NCBI RefSeq assembly: GCF_030814225.1
Contig: NZ_JAUSUR010000007.1
Location: 36,941-100,940, forward strand
DNA: 64,000 nt
Direction of reading: 5' to 3'
DNA from: Breznakia pachnodae
GTDB lineage: Bacteria > Bacillota_I > Bacilli_A > Erysipelotrichales > Erysipelotrichaceae
Shown piece after piece: positions 60,267 through 64,000 of the stretch. Every line of letters begins with the position of its first letter. Position 1 is the stretch's first letter. A program made the position numbers and the translations under genes. The notes under the pieces were generated by a model. That model searched no databases. It worked only from the letters and a program-made list of their open reading frames with translations, and was not told where the DNA came from.

Positions 60267-60299
60267 TCTTCAAATGGTGGTCCCGGTCGGAATCGAACC
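60267..60299 (-). repeat. att direct repeat within tRNA-Phe (right end of the element)
   Basis: Identical to 8291-8323. It includes the 3' 25 bases of tRNA-Phe plus flank, so integration leaves the tRNA intact. Confidence 0.88.
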
Positions 60300-60350
60300 A
60301 ACGACACAAGGATTTTCAGTCCTTTGCTCTACCGACTGAGCTACGGGACC
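60275..60350 (-). tRNA. tRNA-Phe (GAA)
   Basis: 76 nt including an encoded CCA end. The anticodon loop CTGAAAA gives GAA, and the acceptor GGTCCCG pairs with CGGGACC. The 3' end is the integration site of both elements. Confidence 0.95.
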
Positions 60351-60353
60351 ATT

Positions 60354-60430
<77 letters not shown>

Positions 60431-60466
60431 ATAAATGGTTTTTCGGTTATTCAATTTTAAATTTAA

Positions 60467-60557
60467 TGGCGGAGGAACTGGGATTCGAACCCAGGCGCCA
60501 GTTTCCCGACCTACCGGTTTTCAAGACCGGACCCTTCAGCCACTTGGGTATTCCTCC
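60467..60557 (-). tRNA. tRNA-Ser (TGA)
   Basis: 91 nt with a long variable arm as expected for serine; loop CTTGAAA gives anticodon TGA; encoded CCA. Confidence 0.93.
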
Positions 60558-60574
60558 GAATATAAATTTGAATA

Positions 60575-60651
60575 TGGTGGACCCTACAGGACTCGAACCT
60601 GTGACCCACCGGTTATGAGCCGGATGCTCTGACCAACTGAGCTAAGGGTCC
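60575..60651 (-). tRNA. tRNA-Ile2 (CAT, lysidine-modified) likely
   Basis: 77 nt, anticodon CAT in loop CTCATAA, acceptor GGACCCT. The body (CTTAGCTCAGTTGGT) resembles bacterial tRNA-Ile2, whose CAT is modified to lysidine, more than elongator Met. The choice between Ile2 and Met is from resemblance. Confidence 0.75.
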
Positions 60652-60674
60652 AGCTACAAAAAAGTTAAAATAAA

Positions 60675-60751
60675 TGGTGGCTGAAGTGAGACTCGAACTC
60701 ACGACCTTCCGGGTATGAACCGGATGCTCTAGCCAACTAAGCTACCCAGCC
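60675..60751 (-). tRNA. tRNA-Met (CAT), elongator likely
   Basis: 77 nt, loop TTCATAC, anticodon CAT, encoded CCA. The loop and flanking GTTCATACCC match elongator tRNA-Met. Confidence 0.8.
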
Positions 60752-60764
60752 AAATATTTTTTAC

Positions 60765-60841
60765 TGGTCGGGAAGACAGGATTCGAACCTGCGACCCCCT
60801 GGTCCCAAACCAGGTGCACTACCAAGCTGTGCTACTTCCCG
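60765..60841 (-). tRNA. tRNA-Pro (TGG)
   Basis: 77 nt, loop TTTGGGA, anticodon TGG, acceptor CGGGAAG, encoded CCA. Confidence 0.95.
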
Positions 60842-60856
60842 TTGTAGTTAAAAGAA

Positions 60857-60933
<77 letters not shown>

Positions 60934-60970
60934 ATTAATAATAATTTTTGCATCTTTACAGCGCTTTATC

Positions 60971-60999
60971 ATAATACCAAACTTCTATTCGCTTTGCAA
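60971..60999 (-). promoter_or_regulatory. tRNA operon promoter
   Basis: On the minus strand TTGCAA (60994-60999) and TATTAT (60971-60976) are separated by 17 bp, 38 bp upstream of tRNA-Arg. Confidence 0.75.
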
Positions 61000-61090
61000 C
61001 CCTTTTTTACTAAAATTCTAAGAAAAATTCATTCCATTATTGATTATTTTTGCTGTATCAATTACACTTGAAAGCAGAGGGACTCAATTC

Positions 61091-61984
61091 ATGAAACATG
61101 TTTTTATTATAAACCCAACGGCTGGGAAGTCAAATCAGTCGAAAGAACTATCTGAACAGATTAAAATAGCCTTTGATGGGTATGACTATATAATCGAATT
61201 AACCAAGGAAGAATATCATGCAACAGAGCTTGTGAAGCAATATGCAAACACTGGAGAGGATATTTGTTTTTATGCATGTGGAGGAGATGGAACATTAAAT
61301 GAAGTTGTTAATGGTGTCTATGGCTATCCTAATGCGAAATTAGCAATTGTTCCAATTGGAACAGGAAATGATTTTATTAAATATTTCTCTGATTATACAA
61401 TTGATGATTTTTTAAAGCTTAAGAATTATCACGAAACAATTGATGTACCAAGCGACTTACTTACATGTAATGGAAGAATCTGTTTAAATATTGCATCGGT
61501 TGGATTTGATGCGAATGTGGTGCAAAAGGTGGAACGATTTAAACGACTTCCATTTGTTAATGGAAAAGTCGCTTACTTACTATCTGTATTTAATTGTTTC
61601 TTATCATCAATGAAGTTTCATCACAGTTTAGTTATTGATGGAGAAACCATACCAGCAAAAGATTATATCTTTATTGTAGCAGCCAATGCAACGTATTATG
61701 GTGGTGGTTTCAATCCTACCCCTTCAGCTACTATCGATGATGGGTTAATTGATGTGCTAACAATCAATGCTTTATCTCGTTTAAGAGTTGTTAGTTTAAT
61801 CAGCAAGTATAAAGCTGGTAAGCATTTAGATTATGATTTTGTTACTCATAAGCAGTGTAAGAAAATACAAATACTAGGTGATAAAGAAATTATTCTAAAT
61901 ATGGATGGAGAAGTAACTCCAGAAATGAATCCGGAAATAACATTATTAAGTAAAGCAATTACATTAGTATTACCAAAAAAGTAG
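61091..61984 (+). CDS. YegS/BmrU-type lipid (diacylglycerol) kinase
   Basis: Phosphorylates diacylglycerol or a related lipid at the membrane. Motifs: FIINPTAGKS near the start, the nucleotide-binding CGGDGTLNEVVNG (near residue 64), PIGTGNDF (near 88) and the GYGFDAN-like IASVGFDANVV. The ATG at 61091 follows AGAGGGACTCAATTC and gives the normal N-terminus; an upstream ATG at 61040 adds unlike sequence. Host gene, converging on proA. Confidence 0.9.
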   Translation: MKHVFIINPTAGKSNQSKELSEQIKIAFDGYDYIIELTKEEYHATELVKQYANTGEDICFYACGGDGTLNEVVNGVYGYPNAKLAIVPIGTGNDFIKYFSDYTIDDFLKLKNYHETIDVPSDLLTCNGRICLNIASVGFDANVVQKVERFKRLPFVNGKVAYLLSVFNCFLSSMKFHHSLVIDGETIPAKDYIFIVAANATYYGGGFNPTPSATIDDGLIDVLTINALSRLRVVSLISKYKAGKHLDYDFVTHKQCKKIQILGDKEIILNMDGEVTPEMNPEITLLSKAITLVLPKK

Positions 61985-62008
61985 TATCCTTATATATAAG
62001 GATACTAC
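61981..62008. terminator. Perfect bidirectional terminator between lipid kinase and proA
   Basis: GTAGTATCCTTATA and its exact complement form a 28-bp palindrome, with T runs both ways. Stop codons of both convergent genes lie within it. Confidence 0.8.
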
Positions 62009-63249
62009 TTTCTTATTGTGCCATCGCCAACAACTATATATTTATAAGAAGTCAGTGCACTTAATCCCATTGGACCACGTGCATGGATTTTTTGTGTGGA
62101 AATCCCAATTTCCGCTCCGAACCCAAATTCTTCACCATCCGAGAATCGACTAGATGCATTTGCATATACTACTGCACTATCGATTTGGTTTAAGAACTGA
62201 GTAACAACATCTTGGTTTTCACTAATAACTACATCTGAATGATGGGTTCCATATTTGTTAATATGCTGAATTGCTTCTGTTACATCATTTACAGTTTTTA
62301 TTGAAATCTCATAATCTAAATATTCTTTAGCATAATCTTCCTCGTTTGCAGGTATCATATCTGCATCATACTTACAAACAACTTCATCACCATGCATAAT
62401 TACATTTTGCTCTTTTAATGCTTTTACTAATAACGGTGTAAACTCATCAACTATATCTTTATGAATCAATACACTTTCACATGCATTACAAACACTTACA
62501 CGCTGACATTTTGCATTCACAATAATATCAATCGCCTTTTGAAAATCAGCATCTTTATCCACAAATACATGACAATTTCCAGTACCAGTTTCGATAATAG
62601 GAACACTGGCATTTTCAACCGTTGATTTAATTAGGTTTGCCCCTCCACGAGGAATCAGCAAATCCAAATAGTCAGTCAGTTTCATAAAGGCAGTTGCGCT
62701 TTCTCTTGAAGTATCTGTAAGCAACTCCACAAAATGCTCACTATATCCAGCATTTGTAATTCCTTGTTTCATTGCAGATACCAAAGCAATGTTGGAATAG
62801 ATTGTATCTTTACTTCCACGTAAGAAACATACATTCCCTGATTTCAGGCACAGAGAAGCAGCATCTACACTTACATTTGGTCTTGCTTCATAAATCATCC
62901 CAATGACACCAATTGGTACACTTCGCTTTGTGAAATGTAGTCCACTACGATCCCATTCATCCAATACAATATTACATGGATCAGGAAGTGATACTACCTG
63001 AAGTACTCCACCAATAATTTGATCTAATCGTTTTTCATCCAAAGCCAAACGATCCACAAACGATTCAGGACGTTCATTCTTTCTCGCCTGTTCAATGTCT
63101 TTCTGATTTGCTTCCAAAATACTGTCTTGTGCTTGCTTTAAACTTTCAGCAATCGACTTTAAAATCTTATTCTTCGCATCTGTATCCAAATTCATTAACT
63201 CATAAGATGCGTCTTTACATGCTTTTCCTTTTAGAATTAATTCACTCAT
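62005..63249 (-). CDS. proA: Gamma-glutamyl phosphate reductase
   Basis: Second step of proline synthesis: NADPH-dependent reduction of gamma-glutamyl phosphate to glutamate semialdehyde. Shows the ALDH-fold features of ProA: the VPIGVIGMIYEARPNVSVDA segment, GNVCFLRGSKD, LIPRGGANLI and the catalytic cysteine in RVSVCNACESVLIH, with the C-terminal FGFGAEIGISTQKIHARGPMG. The 414-residue length is standard. It starts 3 bp after proB. Confidence 0.96.
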   Translation of the reverse strand: MSELILKGKACKDASYELMNLDTDAKNKILKSIAESLKQAQDSILEANQKDIEQARKNERPESFVDRLALDEKRLDQIIGGVLQVVSLPDPCNIVLDEWDRSGLHFTKRSVPIGVIGMIYEARPNVSVDAASLCLKSGNVCFLRGSKDTIYSNIALVSAMKQGITNAGYSEHFVELLTDTSRESATAFMKLTDYLDLLIPRGGANLIKSTVENASVPIIETGTGNCHVFVDKDADFQKAIDIIVNAKCQRVSVCNACESVLIHKDIVDEFTPLLVKALKEQNVIMHGDEVVCKYDADMIPANEEDYAKEYLDYEISIKTVNDVTEAIQHINKYGTHHSDVVISENQDVVTQFLNQIDSAVVYANASSRFSDGEEFGFGAEIGISTQKIHARGPMGLSALTSYKYIVVGDGTIRK

Positions 63250-63252
63250 ACC

Positions 63253-64000
63253 TTATCTCCTTTTGAATAACGTACCTACATGCTTGTTATCTACAACATC
63301 ATAAATCACATTCAAATCTTTTCCATTACAGATGACCATATCACAACCTGCTTCTGTTGCAATCTTAGCCGCTGCAAGTTTCGTAATCATTCCTCCAGTT
63401 CCAACTTTTGTGGAAGTATCTTCTGCCATTGCTTCAATTTCTGAAGTCACTTCTTCTACAATTGGAATCAATTTTGCATCTTCATGTTTACTAGGATTCC
63501 TATCATACAATCCATCGATATCACTCAATACAATCAACATCTCTGCTTTAATTAATTGAGCAGTAATAGCACCAAGCGTATCATTATCACCATATACCAA
63601 CTCTTCTGTCGCTACACTATCATTTTCATTAATAATAGGAATCGTACGGTATGACAGCAATGTCTCTACTGTTCGTGTCGCATTCTCACGTAATGTATCA
63701 TCTAAAATTACCCGTTTTGTCATTAGCATCTGTGCAACTACTTTTCCAAACTGTGAAAAGAACTTATCATAAATATACATCAGTTCACATTGTCCAATCG
63801 AAGCCACTGCCTGTTTATCGCATAAAGTTGAGGGGGTAGATTGTAACTGCATTCTTCCCATACCAGCTGCCACAGCACCACTACTAACAAGAACAATTTC
63901 CATTCCCTTGTTACTTAGATCACTGATAATCTTTGCAAGTTCTTCAATTTTTCTCAAATTCAATAACCCACTTTCATGAGTTACTGTACTAGAGCCAACC
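63253..64000 (-). CDS. proB: Glutamate 5-kinase, N-terminus beyond window edge
   Basis: First step of proline synthesis: phosphorylates glutamate. The frame remains open to 64000 (GSSTVTHESGLLNLRK before the internal TTG at 63963), so the start lies off the window. VLVSSGAVAAGM, INENDSVA, FGDNDTLGA-like YGDNDTLGA, and DIDGLY are diagnostic. It has no PUA domain in view, since the end at 63253 follows CNGKDLNVIYDVV. Operon with proA. Confidence 0.95.
   Translation of the reverse strand, partial: VGSSTVTHESGLLNLRKIEELAKIISDLSNKGMEIVLVSSGAVAAGMGRMQLQSTPSTLCDKQAVASIGQCELMYIYDKFFSQFGKVVAQMLMTKRVILDDTLRENATRTVETLLSYRTIPIINENDSVATEELVYGDNDTLGAITAQLIKAEMLIVLSDIDGLYDRNPSKHEDAKLIPIVEEVTSEIEAMAEDTSTKVGTGGMITKLAAAKIATEAGCDMVICNGKDLNVIYDVVDNKHVGTLFKRR

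Overview
The window is AT-rich, low-GC Firmicutes (Bacillota) DNA. The chromosomal flank (seven tRNA genes, a YegS/BmrU-type lipid kinase, proA and proB) and the gene families in the mobile part fit a gut Erysipelotrichia- or Clostridia-like host. That taxonomic guess rests on overall impression, not on a diagnostic marker.

Layout. (1) 1-8290 is the right-hand end of an integrated element whose remainder lies off the left edge. It carries small accessory genes, an AEP-type primase/replication protein, a Lar-like zinc-ribbon protein, a DUF5131 protein, a small RNA and an XRE regulator. (2) A 33-bp direct repeat made of the 3' end of tRNA-Phe lies at 8291-8323 and again at 60267-60299. It brackets a second element of about 52 kb. 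(3) 60275-60933 is a tRNA operon read leftward (Phe, fMet, Ser, Ile2, Met, Pro, Arg), whose promoter is at 60971-60999. (4) 61091-64000 is host chromosome. The two elements have matching right ends (small RNA, XRE gene, tRNA terminator, att core) and share several accessory paralogues, so this looks like a tandem array of two related ICEs in the same tRNA-Phe gene.

The 52-kb element, read from its left end: an orphan LXG toxin operon with two accessory proteins and a SUKH-like immunity protein; a tyrosine integrase; a transfer core (VirD4 coupling protein, MobP3-type relaxase, accessory protein, a 168-bp imperfect palindrome that is an oriT candidate, a small rightward three-gene cluster, surface and membrane proteins, a double-M23 hydrolase, VirB4, a VirB6-like protein and a VirB2-like protein); a DnaG-type primase with a relaxase-like C-terminus; an ADP-ribosyltransferase/5'-nucleotidase polyvalent protein; a thioester/Cna-B adhesin flanked by Ig-like lipoproteins; an ArpU-like regulator next to a helically phased 34-bp repeat array; a ParA/ParB module; SSB, an FtsH-peptidase-like membrane protease and a topoisomerase VI A-like protein; and about 20 small accessory genes.

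How it may work together. The ArpU-like protein, or another element-encoded factor, probably acts on the 13-site phased array at 41986-42127 to drive the leftward adhesin and transfer genes. Seven copies of the dispersed palindrome TGTCAGTSACTGACA, plus one decayed copy, lie at gene junctions across 20.6-45.5 kb and resemble KorB-type operators or a dispersed centromere. The polyvalent protein and primase would be useful in the recipient. The least explained parts are the noncoding blocks at 19.4, 20.6, 41.9 and 55.5-56.6 kb and the duplicated small RNA at the two element ends.
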